Source of the DNA: Hyphomicrobiales bacterium
GTDB taxonomy: Bacteria; Pseudomonadota; Alphaproteobacteria; Rhizobiales; Rhizobiaceae
Assembly (NCBI GenBank): GCA_900470965.1
Contig: UCCS01000067.1
Span: 1-51,659 of the forward strand
Direction of reading: 5' to 3'
Length of the DNA stretch: 51,659 nt
Below the pieces are notes generated by a model. That model was given only the letters and a program-made list of their open reading frames with translations, was not told where the DNA came from and did not search any database. Position 1 is the first letter of the stretch. Every line of letters starts with the position of its first letter. Shown here piece by piece: positions 43,521 to 49,629 of the stretch. The translations under genes and the position numbers were made by a program.

Positions 43521-43911
43521 GAACCTGGAGGGCGGAGTTGCTCGGCCTTCGACCTCTCATCCGCTGCCGCCGCCCGATCGGATATTTCTGGGGCGCGAGT
43601 TGTCCTCACCCGTCGCTGCCCGGGCGCAAGTGTGACGGCTAGAAGCGAAGTAGGAAGTGGAGACGGATGCCGATCCGACACCATAAGTCCTTCTCGCCGG
43701 GGCCATGGCATCCGCAGCGGGCAAGCGGAAGTGGGGCAGCCGGAAAGTGCACTCGAACATGCAGATTGCGACTGACTGAAGAAAGCCGCTGCTGAGGTGC
43801 AAAATTCACCTACATAGCCCTATGAGATCGCTGATTACCTTTTGATGAGCTTTGTTGCGCCGCTCCCCATTGCGCTTGCGCTGATTTTCGTGGTCGTTGT
43901 CCAGGAATGAG

Positions 43912-43932
43912 CAGTCGACCCGCGGTCGACTG
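43912..43932. repeat. Perfect 9-bp palindrome
   Basis: CAGTCGACC (43912-43920) and GGTCGACTG (43924-43932) are exact inverted arms with a CGC centre. It lies immediately before the response-regulator scrap. It could be a regulator site or the joint of a rearrangement. Confidence 0.5.
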
Positions 43933-43956
43933 GAACGACAGGCGACAGGATCGGGC

Positions 43957-44037
43957 GTCCAGGCCATGAAGGCCGGTGCCAGCGACTTTCTGCCAGCCGC
44001 TCTGGCATTCCAGCGGCTCTTCAACACGCTATCGCGG
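43957..44037 (+). pseudogene. Scrap of a FixJ-type receiver domain
   Basis: The frame reads VQAMKAGASDFL, which is the receiver segment before the conserved Lys (compare SVQAMKAGAQDFLTKP in RR1). The following LTKP is replaced by LPAAL and homology fades over the next 15 codons. Upstream in the same frame there is no receiver start. It is a short internal remnant of a further response-regulator copy. Confidence 0.6.
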
Positions 44038-44042
44038 CTCCC

Positions 44043-44057
44043 TAACCTTGGTTTGGG
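44043..44057 (+). promoter_or_regulatory. StyR-like box upstream of the four-helix membrane protein
   Basis: TAACC-TT-GGTTT at 44043-44054 is followed by GGG. A -10-like TTAATT (44080-44085) is centred 34 bp downstream. The ATG at 44115 is 61 bp from the box edge. This is the clearest promoter of the set: box, -10, short leader and strong ribosome site in order. Confidence 0.6.
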
Positions 44058-44114
44058 AAGTAAGCCCCAGCCTTGGATGTTAATTTTGAGGCCCGCTTAT
44101 CCAAGGAGGTTGCG

Positions 44115-44555
44115 ATGCAGGTCTCGAAATTCATTGTCTACATCATGGTCGGTTTCAACATATTGCTTGCCGGCTGGCTGGCCCTTTACATGCTCTACGA
44201 TCCCGAAAGCTGGTATTATTTTGTCCCGGGCGTCACGGATACGGGGATGTACAACCAGCATTTCATTCGCGATATCGGCATCATCCAGGGCTTCATCGCG
44301 CTTGCATTTGCCTTTGGCGCCTGGAAGCCGAGCCGGCGGGTCGAGCTGTGGGCCGGCGCGACGCTCTGGCTGATCGCGCATGCCACCTTCCATCTTTGGG
44401 AAGTCGCTGTCGGCATCTGCTCCTCGTCGGTGATCCTGAGGGACTTCCCGGCGGTGAGCCTGCCCGCGATCTTCGGGATACTCGCGACGCTCTGGGCAAT
44501 TCAACAGGCCATTGCCTCCTCGAACCGGCAGGCAGTTGCAGGAATTCGCGTGTAA
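44115..44555 (+). CDS. Four-helix integral membrane protein of unknown function
   Basis: This 146-residue protein begins at the ATG at 44115 behind a perfect AAGGAGG; the frame to 44073 is not needed. It has four hydrophobic helices at about 7-28, 54-70, 80-98 and 113-132. Polar loops include LYDPESWYYFVPGV and MYNQHFIRDIG. There is a conserved-looking HATFHLWE in helix 3. No family is recognised with certainty. It is a predicted target of the StyR-like box just upstream. Confidence 0.75.
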   Translation: MQVSKFIVYIMVGFNILLAGWLALYMLYDPESWYYFVPGVTDTGMYNQHFIRDIGIIQGFIALAFAFGAWKPSRRVELWAGATLWLIAHATFHLWEVAVGICSSSVILRDFPAVSLPAIFGILATLWAIQQAIASSNRQAVAGIRV

Positions 44556-44578
44556 CGCGGATGCGTCAGCCAAAGAGG

Positions 44579-44605
44579 AAAGGAGGCGCTTCTGCGCCTC
44601 CTTTT
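44579..44605. terminator. Strong bidirectional terminator
   Basis: AAAGGAGGCGC (44579-44589) pairs perfectly with the following GCGCCTCCTTT (44594-44604) around a TTCT loop, giving an 11-bp stem followed by TTTTG. On the other strand it is followed by a similar T-rich run. It lies between the convergent membrane-protein and NmrA-like genes and serves both. Confidence 0.9.
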
Positions 44606-44639
44606 GTTTCCAGCCGCAACATGTGCAGAAACATTGCCG

Positions 44640-45395
44640 CTAGGCGGCCATCATCGATCGGGAAAGCCAGTCGTGGAATGTCACGGTCCCGACAAGAGCA
44701 CCAGCTCCGGGAAGGAGCGTGGTTTTCGCAAGCTCCACGCCGAAGAATGGCGCTTCGGGATCGATCGCGATCGAGCGCGGATCTTCGCTTGCCGTCAAAA
44801 TTTCTCGCGCCAATTGGTCCAGCTGTACGGATTCAGGGCCGGCGATTTCAACCATGTCATTGCGGGGTGCATCGATCATTATCCTGGATATCAAAGTTGA
44901 CGCTTCATCCGCTGCGATCGGTCTCACCAGAGAGGGCGACAGCCGGAAACCATTGCCGTCGGCTGCCAAATCGATGATGCCGTTGAAGAATTCGAAAAAC
45001 TGTGCGGATCGAACGATGGTATAGGGCAGCCCTGAAGCCCTTATGAGATTTTCCTGCACCATCTTTGCGCGGAAGTAGTCGTTTTCCACCAGCCTGTCCG
45101 TCGCGACGACGGACAGGGCAAGGTAGTGCCCGACGCCGGCATCCTTCGCTGCTGCCAGCAGGTTCTTTCCCGCCTGCTTGAAGAAGCCGAGCGCGTTTGA
45201 ATCGCCGAATGAGCCGGAATTGGTGACATCGATCACCACGTGCGCGTCGGCAAGCGCCGCCGTCAGCCCTTCGCCGGTATAGGCATCGACGCCGGTGCTG
45301 GTCGACACTCCACTGACGGTTTGACCCGCCCGTTCCAGTTCGCGAACGATCTTGGATCCCATCATCCCGCTCGCACCAACAACCGTAATTTTCAT
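44640..45395 (-). CDS. NmrA-like NAD(P)-binding protein (atypical SDR), copy 1
   Basis: This 251-residue protein starts at the ATG at 45395 behind GGAGGCGTGAG. It has the Rossmann motif TVVGASGMMGSKIV, then VVIDVTNSGSF, YLALSVVATDRL, YFRAKMVQENLIRASGLPYTIVRSAQFFEF and IAGPESVQLDQLA. It lacks the classical YxxxK catalytic pair, as in NmrA/HSCARG-like proteins that bind NAD(P) and sense redox or act as reductases. It is paralogous to the gene at 47371. A StyR-like box lies 66 bp before its start. Confidence 0.85.
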   Translation of the reverse strand: MKITVVGASGMMGSKIVRELERAGQTVSGVSTSTGVDAYTGEGLTAALADAHVVIDVTNSGSFGDSNALGFFKQAGKNLLAAAKDAGVGHYLALSVVATDRLVENDYFRAKMVQENLIRASGLPYTIVRSAQFFEFFNGIIDLAADGNGFRLSPSLVRPIAADEASTLISRIMIDAPRNDMVEIAGPESVQLDQLAREILTASEDPRSIAIDPEAPFFGVELAKTTLLPGAGALVGTVTFHDWLSRSMMAA

Positions 45396-45460
45396 CTCAC
45401 GCCTCCGGGGAGATTGTCTGCCATGCCGAAAGGATAGCTGTTTCCGGGGACGGATCGATA

Positions 45461-45475
45461 AAACGAAGTTTTGGG
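45461..45475 (-). promoter_or_regulatory. StyR-like box upstream of NmrA-like copy 1
   Basis: AAACG-AA-GTTTT at 45461-45472 is followed by GGG on the plus strand. On the gene strand a -10-like TATCCT (complement of 45431-45436) is centred 33 bp from the box. The ATG at 45395 is 66 bp from the box edge. Confidence 0.6.
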
Positions 45476-45527
45476 TTGACCCCAAGCAGGGGCAGCCTGC
45501 GTTCGCTCACAGCTCCTGTCCCAGGGA

Positions 45528-45776
45528 CTAATGCCCGTGGGAGTTCTCAAGCTCGACGACCCGGATTTCATTGGCGCGTGCAATCGCCGCGTCAAGCTGC
45601 TCACGTTCTTTCTTCAAGAAACGAAGCCAGTCCTCAATGGCCTCAAACCGAGTCGGAAAACCGCCGGACACCGCTTCGTCCTTGGCAAATTTCTCCAGCG
45701 TAAAATCCCAGTTCGCTTCACGAACGATCGCATATTCTGCGCCATCGTTCTGCTCGGTAGGTTTCATGTCTGCCAC
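45528..45776 (-). CDS. Small hypothetical protein, putative regulon member
   Basis: This 82-residue soluble protein has an acidic N-terminal part (NDGAEYAIVREANWDFTLEK) and a C-terminal helix with RFLKKEREQLDAAIARANEI. It starts with GTG at 45776, close to AAGGAG, or with the in-frame ATG at 45767, which has a longer spacer. Tandem StyR-like boxes lie 65-91 bp upstream. No family is recognised. Confidence 0.55.
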   Translation of the reverse strand: MADMKPTEQNDGAEYAIVREANWDFTLEKFAKDEAVSGGFPTRFEAIEDWLRFLKKEREQLDAAIARANEIRVVELENSHGH

Positions 45777-45840
45777 GGGCTCCTTCCTAGATATTCTCTC
45801 AGGTGAAAAGGCTGGACTTTCAGCGGGATAGGGTCAACGC

Positions 45841-45870
45841 AAACCAAGGTTTGGCAAACCAATGTTAGGG
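45841..45870 (-). promoter_or_regulatory. Tandem StyR-like boxes, best palindrome of the set
   Basis: AAACC-AA-GGTTT at 45841-45852 is an exact inverted repeat. A second copy, AAACC-AA-TGTTA with GGG, follows at 45856-45870 at 15-bp spacing. A -10-like TATCCC (complement of 45825-45830) is centred 34 bp from the second copy. The first copy then overlaps the -35 region. The downstream small gene starts 65 bp from the first box. Confidence 0.65.
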
Positions 45871-46027
45871 ATGCCAGGCGCTGCATCGACCAGTATCTGA
45901 GCATCCGTGAGCCGTGTTAACCGGGCACGATGGAGATGATGAACGCAGGGGTTTTTCCGGTTTCTTCCTGCGGCCAACGAAATGGCAGCCGAGCGTCCAA
46001 CCCATCCGGCTTACGTCGTCGAGCAGG

Positions 46028-46057
46028 CAGGACCGGCAGCGTTTGCTGCCGGTCCTG
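46028..46057. repeat. Long perfect GC hairpin
   Basis: CAGGACCGGCAGC (46028-46040) pairs perfectly with GCTGCCGGTCCTG (46045-46057) around GTTT, a 13-bp stem, followed by TTCGGTTTT. It stands in an intergenic region with no gene ending nearby on the plus strand. It could be a terminator of an unannotated small RNA, an orphan terminator left by gene loss, or a REP-like element. Confidence 0.65.
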
Positions 46058-46107
46058 TTCGGTTTTGACGCCCATGGAGACCTCGGAACAGATGGTCGGG
46101 CGATGGT

Positions 46108-46119
46108 AAACCAAGGTGT
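46108..46119 (+). promoter_or_regulatory. StyR-like box upstream of RR4
   Basis: AAACC-AA-GGTGT at 46108-46119 is followed by ACC. A TATCGA lies about 35 bp downstream. The RR4 ATG is 195 bp away. It could mediate autoregulation of RR4 through a long leader. Confidence 0.45.
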
Positions 46120-46313
46120 ACCGTCCGCCGGCGCGTATCCTATGGTATCGATTGGCGTCTCATTGAGCAGGCAGGCACCATCCAGGCCGGCGCTTTGGTC
46201 TTTCTTGATCTAGCTGCTGGCATGGTCTGGTGACCGAGTGCCCACAAAGGGTAGAACAGACGGATACAGGCGCGTTAGGCGCGGGATCTCTCAGATACCA
46301 AAGAGGTAATTCG

Positions 46314-46952
46314 ATGCAAAACGCCCAGGTAAAGACGGACAAGAGCGCCGAGCCGGTCGTTTATGTCATCGACGATGATGCCGAGATACGCAGCGCCCTC
46401 GTGGATCTCTTCACGGTCACGAACAAGCGCGCATCAGCCTTTCCAAACGGCCTCGAATTTCTCAAATGGGCTGATGTAAACGCGCCCGGCTGTGTCGTCG
46501 TCGACATGCGAATGCCAGGGGGGTCGGGCCTCGACCTTCAAAGCCAGCTTCTGGCGCTCGGCAGCAAGTTGCCGCTCATTTTCCTCACAGCCCACGCGGA
46601 TGTTCCAACGAGCGTCAGGGCAATGAAAGCAGGCGCGACCGATTTCATCACAAAACCGTTCATCAACCAGGTTCTCCTCGACGCTGTCGATCACGCCATC
46701 AGGATAGACGATGAACGCCGCAAGTCGAATGAAGAATTGAAACGCGTCCAAGCGCTTGCCGATAGCCTGACACCGAGGGAGCAGGAGGTCATGCATGCCG
46801 TGGCGAGCGGCTTGATGAACAAGCAGGTCGCCTATCAGCTCGGTATCAGCGAAATGACGGTCAAGCTTCACCGTATGAGCCTCATGCGCAAGATGCAGTG
46901 CCGCTCCCTGGCGGATCTGGTGCGCAAGGTCGAGCAGCTTCAGCGGGGCTGA
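46314..46952 (+). CDS. FixJ-family response regulator RR4
   Basis: This 212-residue regulator starts at the ATG at 46314 behind AGAGGT. Receiver: YVIDDD, Asp64 in VVVDMRMPGGSG, LTAHAD, FITKPF. The FixJ/LuxR helix-turn-helix has LTPREQEVMHAVASGLMNKQ and recognition helix ISEMTVKLHRMSLMRKMQ. There is no adjacent kinase, so HK1 or HK2 may phosphorylate it. It sits amid most of the StyR-like boxes and is the leading candidate to bind them. A short GC stem (46943-46970) overlaps its stop. Confidence 0.92.
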   Translation: MQNAQVKTDKSAEPVVYVIDDDAEIRSALVDLFTVTNKRASAFPNGLEFLKWADVNAPGCVVVDMRMPGGSGLDLQSQLLALGSKLPLIFLTAHADVPTSVRAMKAGATDFITKPFINQVLLDAVDHAIRIDDERRKSNEELKRVQALADSLTPREQEVMHAVASGLMNKQVAYQLGISEMTVKLHRMSLMRKMQCRSLADLVRKVEQLQRG

Positions 46953-47087
46953 ATGCCTTCACCGCCCCGCGCTCGAAGCAATCGGCCATTCGAGCGAAAG
47001 CTCGACCCTTTGCAGAATCCCCGAGGCCGCTTGGCCGGCATTTCCTCCTGAATTTCTGGTCAATCGCATGGGCTGCTGGCAGATCCC

Positions 47088-47102
47088 CAACGTATGTTTG
47101 GG
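47088..47102 (+). promoter_or_regulatory. StyR-like box 1 upstream of NmrA-like copy 2
   Basis: CAACG-TA-TGTTT at 47088-47099, followed by GGG and preceded by CC, so the outer bases CCCAA and TTGGG are also symmetric. No convincing -10 lies at the expected distance. The second box is 32 bp further on, three helical turns. Confidence 0.45.
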
Positions 47103-47119
47103 TATGCGTCAGACCACAA

Positions 47120-47133
47120 TCGCTTAGGTTTGG
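47120..47133 (+). promoter_or_regulatory. StyR-like half box 2 upstream of the 36-codon frame
   Basis: TCGCT-TA-GGTTT at 47120-47131 followed by GG matches only the right half of the box. TATCCC (47163-47168) or TAGAAT (47171-47176) could be the -10, but at 40 or 48 bp rather than 33-34. The small frame at 47191 starts 60 bp away. Confidence 0.35.
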
Positions 47134-47190
47134 ATCCTGGTCGCTGATCCAAGGCAGCCAACTATCCCAGTAGAATCCAGGACCGAGGCG

Positions 47191-47301
47191 ATGACGCAAC
47201 CTATTCATTCTACGGAGAAATCGCCTGAGCTTCTCAAGGTGCTCATGGGTTTTGTGGCTGCTGACGCAGCGCCCGGTCCGGACAAAGCTGGTCTGAACTA
47301 A
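47191..47301 (+). CDS. Possible 36-residue protein (MTQPIHSTEKSPELLKVLMG...)
   Basis: A short frame begins with ATG at 47191, 3 nt after GACCGAGG, and ends at TAA 47301. The sequence is polar and then moderately hydrophobic (LLKVLMGFVAADAA). Its distance from the upstream box (60 bp) equals that of other putative targets. The NmrA-like gene follows 69 bp later. It could be a real small gene, a leader peptide or chance. No homology is recognised. Confidence 0.3.
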   Translation: MTQPIHSTEKSPELLKVLMGFVAADAAPGPDKAGLN

Positions 47302-47370
47302 CAACCGCCCGCCTCGTTTGCGCGGCGGAGCGTTCTTTCAACTCTTTGGTACAGCAAAAAGGAGCAGATT

Positions 47371-48132
47371 ATGAAAATCGTTGTTATCGGTGGAACCGGT
47401 TTGATCGGTTCGAAGCTCGTCAAGCGCCTCCAGGCCAAGGGCCACGAGACTATTGCCGCCTCTCCCGCATCCGGCGTCAATACGATTACCGGCGAGGGGC
47501 TTGCGGATGTTCTGAAGGGAGCGCAGGTCGTGGTCGACCTCTCCAACTCTCCGTCTTTCGAAGACAAGGCAGTGATGGAATTCTTCCAGACTGCGGGTCA
47601 CAACATCGCGTCCGCTGAAGCGGCTGCCGGTGTGAAGCACCATGTCGCTCTGTCCGTTGTCGGCACGGAACGCCTTCCGGAGAGCGGATACATGCGCGCT
47701 AAGCTTGCCCAGGAAAAGATCATCAAGGAATCTGGGATTCCTTATTCCCTGGTTCACTCGACGCAGTTTTTCGAATTCATGTTCGGTATCGCTCAATCCG
47801 GTGTGCAGGGTGACAAGGTTCACCTTTCGCCGGCCATGATGCAGCCGATCTTCTCGGATGATGTTGCCGACGCGCTCGTCGATGTCGTCCTCGGCAATCC
47901 GCTGAACGCCACCGTCGAAATTGCCGGTCCGGAACCGATCAAGATTGCCGATGCCGTCACCCGTTATATGCGCCAGATCGGCGACAAGCGTGAGGTCGTC
48001 GCCGATGACCAGACCCGCTATTTCGGCGCTTTGCTGAAGCAGGACTCCCTTATGCCCGGTAGCCAGGTGCGGATCGGCAAGACGAGGTACTCCGAGTGGG
48101 TCAAGACGGCTACGCCGCCTCCGGGGCACTGA
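47371..48132 (+). CDS. NmrA-like NAD(P)-binding protein (atypical SDR), copy 2
   Basis: This 253-residue protein starts at ATG behind AAAGGAG. Motifs match copy 1: VVIGGTGLIGSKLV, VVVDLSNSPSFEDKAVMEFF, HVALSVVGTERL, YMRAKLAQEKIIKESGIPYSLVHSTQFFEF (residues about 105-134) and VEIAGPEPIKIADAV. It probably binds NAD(P) and acts as a redox sensor or quinone-type reductase. Two box-like sites precede it. A strong terminator follows. Confidence 0.85.
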   Translation: MKIVVIGGTGLIGSKLVKRLQAKGHETIAASPASGVNTITGEGLADVLKGAQVVVDLSNSPSFEDKAVMEFFQTAGHNIASAEAAAGVKHHVALSVVGTERLPESGYMRAKLAQEKIIKESGIPYSLVHSTQFFEFMFGIAQSGVQGDKVHLSPAMMQPIFSDDVADALVDVVLGNPLNATVEIAGPEPIKIADAVTRYMRQIGDKREVVADDQTRYFGALLKQDSLMPGSQVRIGKTRYSEWVKTATPPPGH

Positions 48133-48160
48133 TCGGGCATCAAAATCGCATAGAAATAGT

Positions 48161-48188
48161 CAAAGCCCCGAAAGGGGCTTTGATCGTT
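48161..48188 (+). terminator. Terminator after NmrA-like copy 2
   Basis: CAAAGCCCC (48161-48169) pairs with GGGGCTTTG (48174-48182) around a GAAA tetraloop, followed by ATCGTTTT. It is a clear intrinsic terminator 29 bp after the stop. Confidence 0.85.
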
Positions 48189-48260
48189 TTGGTGAGTGCA
48201 TTGCCGACCAACTGTCTTTGGATGGGCAGAATTGAAGCTCATCGCCATGCAGTCTGAAAG

Positions 48261-48281
48261 GGGGCGCCTCGACGGCGCCCC
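48261..48281 (-). terminator. Hairpin after the Tat-exported hydrolase
   Basis: GGGGCGCC (48261-48268) pairs with GGCGCCCC (48274-48281) just beyond the hydrolase stop at 48288. On the gene strand it is followed by CTTTC, a weak T-run. Confidence 0.6.
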
Positions 48282-48287
48282 AAATCA

Positions 48288-49262
48288 CTAGGCCTTGAAG
48301 AAGCTCAGCAGATCCGCGTTGACGACGTCGGCATGCGTCGTCGCCATGCCGTGCGGCAAACCCTTGTAGATCTTCAGCGTGGCATTCTTCAGCAGCTTTG
48401 CGGAAAGCGGCGCGGAATCGGCAATCGGGACAATCTGGTCGTCGTCGCCGTGCATAACGAGGGTCGGGAACTCGATCGACTTGAGGTCTTCGGTAAAGTC
48501 CGTTTCCGAAAATGCCTTGATACCGTCGTAATGGGCCTTGGCACCGCCGGCCATGCCCTGACGCCACCAATTCTGGACAATTGCCTGCGAGACCTGGGCG
48601 CCCGGACGATTGAAGCCATAGAACGGGCCGCTGGCCAGGTCGATGTAGAACTGCGACCTGTTTGCCGCGAGCGCTGCGCGCAGGCCATCAAAGACTTCGA
48701 TCGGAAGGCCGCCCGGATTGGCCGGCGTCTTGACCATGATCGGTGGGACGGCGCCGATGAGGACGAGCTTGGCGACCCGACCCTTGCCGTGACGCGCGAC
48801 ATAATGGGTTGCCTCGCCGCCGCCGGTCGAATGGCCGACATGGATCGCGTTGTGGAGGTCAAGGTGCTGGACGACGGCCGCGGCGTCGGCGGCATAATGG
48901 TCCATGTCGTGACCGTCGCTGACCTGGCTGGAGCGGCCGTGTCCACGGCGGTCATGCGCGATGACGCGATAACCCTTGCCGAGGAAGAAAAGCATCTGGT
49001 TATCCCAGTCGTCGGCGCTGAGGGGCCAGCCATGGTGGAAGACGATCGGCTGAGCGTCCTTCGGACCCCAGTCTTTGTAGAAGATCTGGACGCCGTCTTT
49101 CGTGGTGACGTATTCATTGCTCATGGCATGTTCTTCCTTCGATTTCTTCGGCTCGTCGGCCATTGCAGGTGGGGAAAATTTCAATGTTGCGGCAGCGACC
49201 GCAAGTGTAATCGCTCCCGTCATCGTATCTCGGCGCGTTGGCCGGAAATGTTGCGGGTCCAT
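48288..49262 (-). CDS. Tat-exported alpha/beta hydrolase (chloroperoxidase/arylesterase type)
   Basis: This 324-residue protein starts at the ATG at 49262 (MDPQHFRPTRRDTM) behind AAGGAGA. The twin Arg followed by GAITLAVAAATLKF and ...PPAMADEP looks like a Tat signal. The hydrolase domain has YKDWGPKDAQPIVFHHGWPL, HDRRGHGRSS, nucleophile Ser in HVGHSTGGGEATHY, acid in HGDDDQIVP and His in GLPHGMATTH. It resembles cofactor-free haloperoxidases and esterases. The true substrate is unknown. No clear StyR-like box lies at the usual distance. Confidence 0.88.
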   Translation of the reverse strand: MDPQHFRPTRRDTMTGAITLAVAAATLKFSPPAMADEPKKSKEEHAMSNEYVTTKDGVQIFYKDWGPKDAQPIVFHHGWPLSADDWDNQMLFFLGKGYRVIAHDRRGHGRSSQVSDGHDMDHYAADAAAVVQHLDLHNAIHVGHSTGGGEATHYVARHGKGRVAKLVLIGAVPPIMVKTPANPGGLPIEVFDGLRAALAANRSQFYIDLASGPFYGFNRPGAQVSQAIVQNWWRQGMAGGAKAHYDGIKAFSETDFTEDLKSIEFPTLVMHGDDDQIVPIADSAPLSAKLLKNATLKIYKGLPHGMATTHADVVNADLLSFFKA

Positions 49263-49629
49263 ATAAGTCTCCTTATTCAAAGATGCTTGATAGGCGTCGC
49301 GAAATGTTTGTTCTGGGAGGAGTATTTCCGCCGAGTGACGCCTGATGACGCTATCCTTTATATGGCCTGTGAGAAGCTATACTTCCGTTTCATTCACGGC
49401 CGTCCGTGCGCCTGAATATCAGGCTTGAGCGTCAAGGGATTTGAAGGCGGCGTTTCAGCAGCACCGTAAACCTGCAGATTTTCCGGTGAAACCTAAACGG
49501 ACGTTTGATCGTCCGGCAGGCGCACTTCGACTATGAACGGAGAGGGGCGCCATCAACGACAAACTCATCGCAAGCCATTGTTATATCTGGCTGAGCTTTG
49601 CCCCGTGGCGGTGCCAGACGGAGAAGCCC
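49263..49629. other. Divergent spacer between the Tat hydrolase and OmpR-type regulator
   Basis: These 367 bp hold the box-like palindrome at 49495. No gene is seen. GTAAACC and GAAACC half-sites at 49466-49493 are noted but not counted as boxes. Confidence 0.5.
49495..49507 (+). promoter_or_regulatory. StyR-like box upstream of the OmpR-type regulator
   Basis: AAACG-GA-CGTTT at 49495-49506 is an exact inverted repeat followed by G. A -10-like TATGAA (49532-49537) is centred 34 bp downstream. The regulator ATG at 49630 is 124 bp away. Confidence 0.5.

Larger units (their letters stand above)
43521..44114. other. Gap containing a response-regulator scrap, a palindrome and a StyR-like box
   Basis: There is no intact gene in these 594 bp. 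The right third holds a palindrome (43912-43932), a fragment of a response-regulator receiver (43957-44037) and a StyR-like box (44043-44057), annotated separately. A 21-codon hydrophobic frame at 43845 has no ribosome site. Confidence 0.5.
45777..46313. other. Divergent spacer between a small gene and RR4
   Basis: These 537 bp hold the tandem boxes at 45841, a strong hairpin at 46028-46057 and a box at 46108. Frames inside (for example from 45914) have no ribosome site and biased composition, so I see no gene. Confidence 0.5.
46953..47370. other. Leader region before NmrA-like copy 2
   Basis: Besides two box-like sites (47088, 47120) and a 36-codon frame (47191-47301), annotated separately, nothing is recognised in these 418 bp. 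Confidence 0.5.

Noticed and set aside
43845..43910. 21-codon hydrophobic frame (MSFVAPLPIALALIF...)
   Set aside because: It looks like a tiny membrane peptide but has no ribosome site, and its neighbours are decayed sequence.
45914..46213. 99-codon frame between the boxes and RR4
   Set aside because: It crosses the perfect hairpin at 46028-46057, has no ribosome site, and has a composition typical of non-coding GC-rich DNA.
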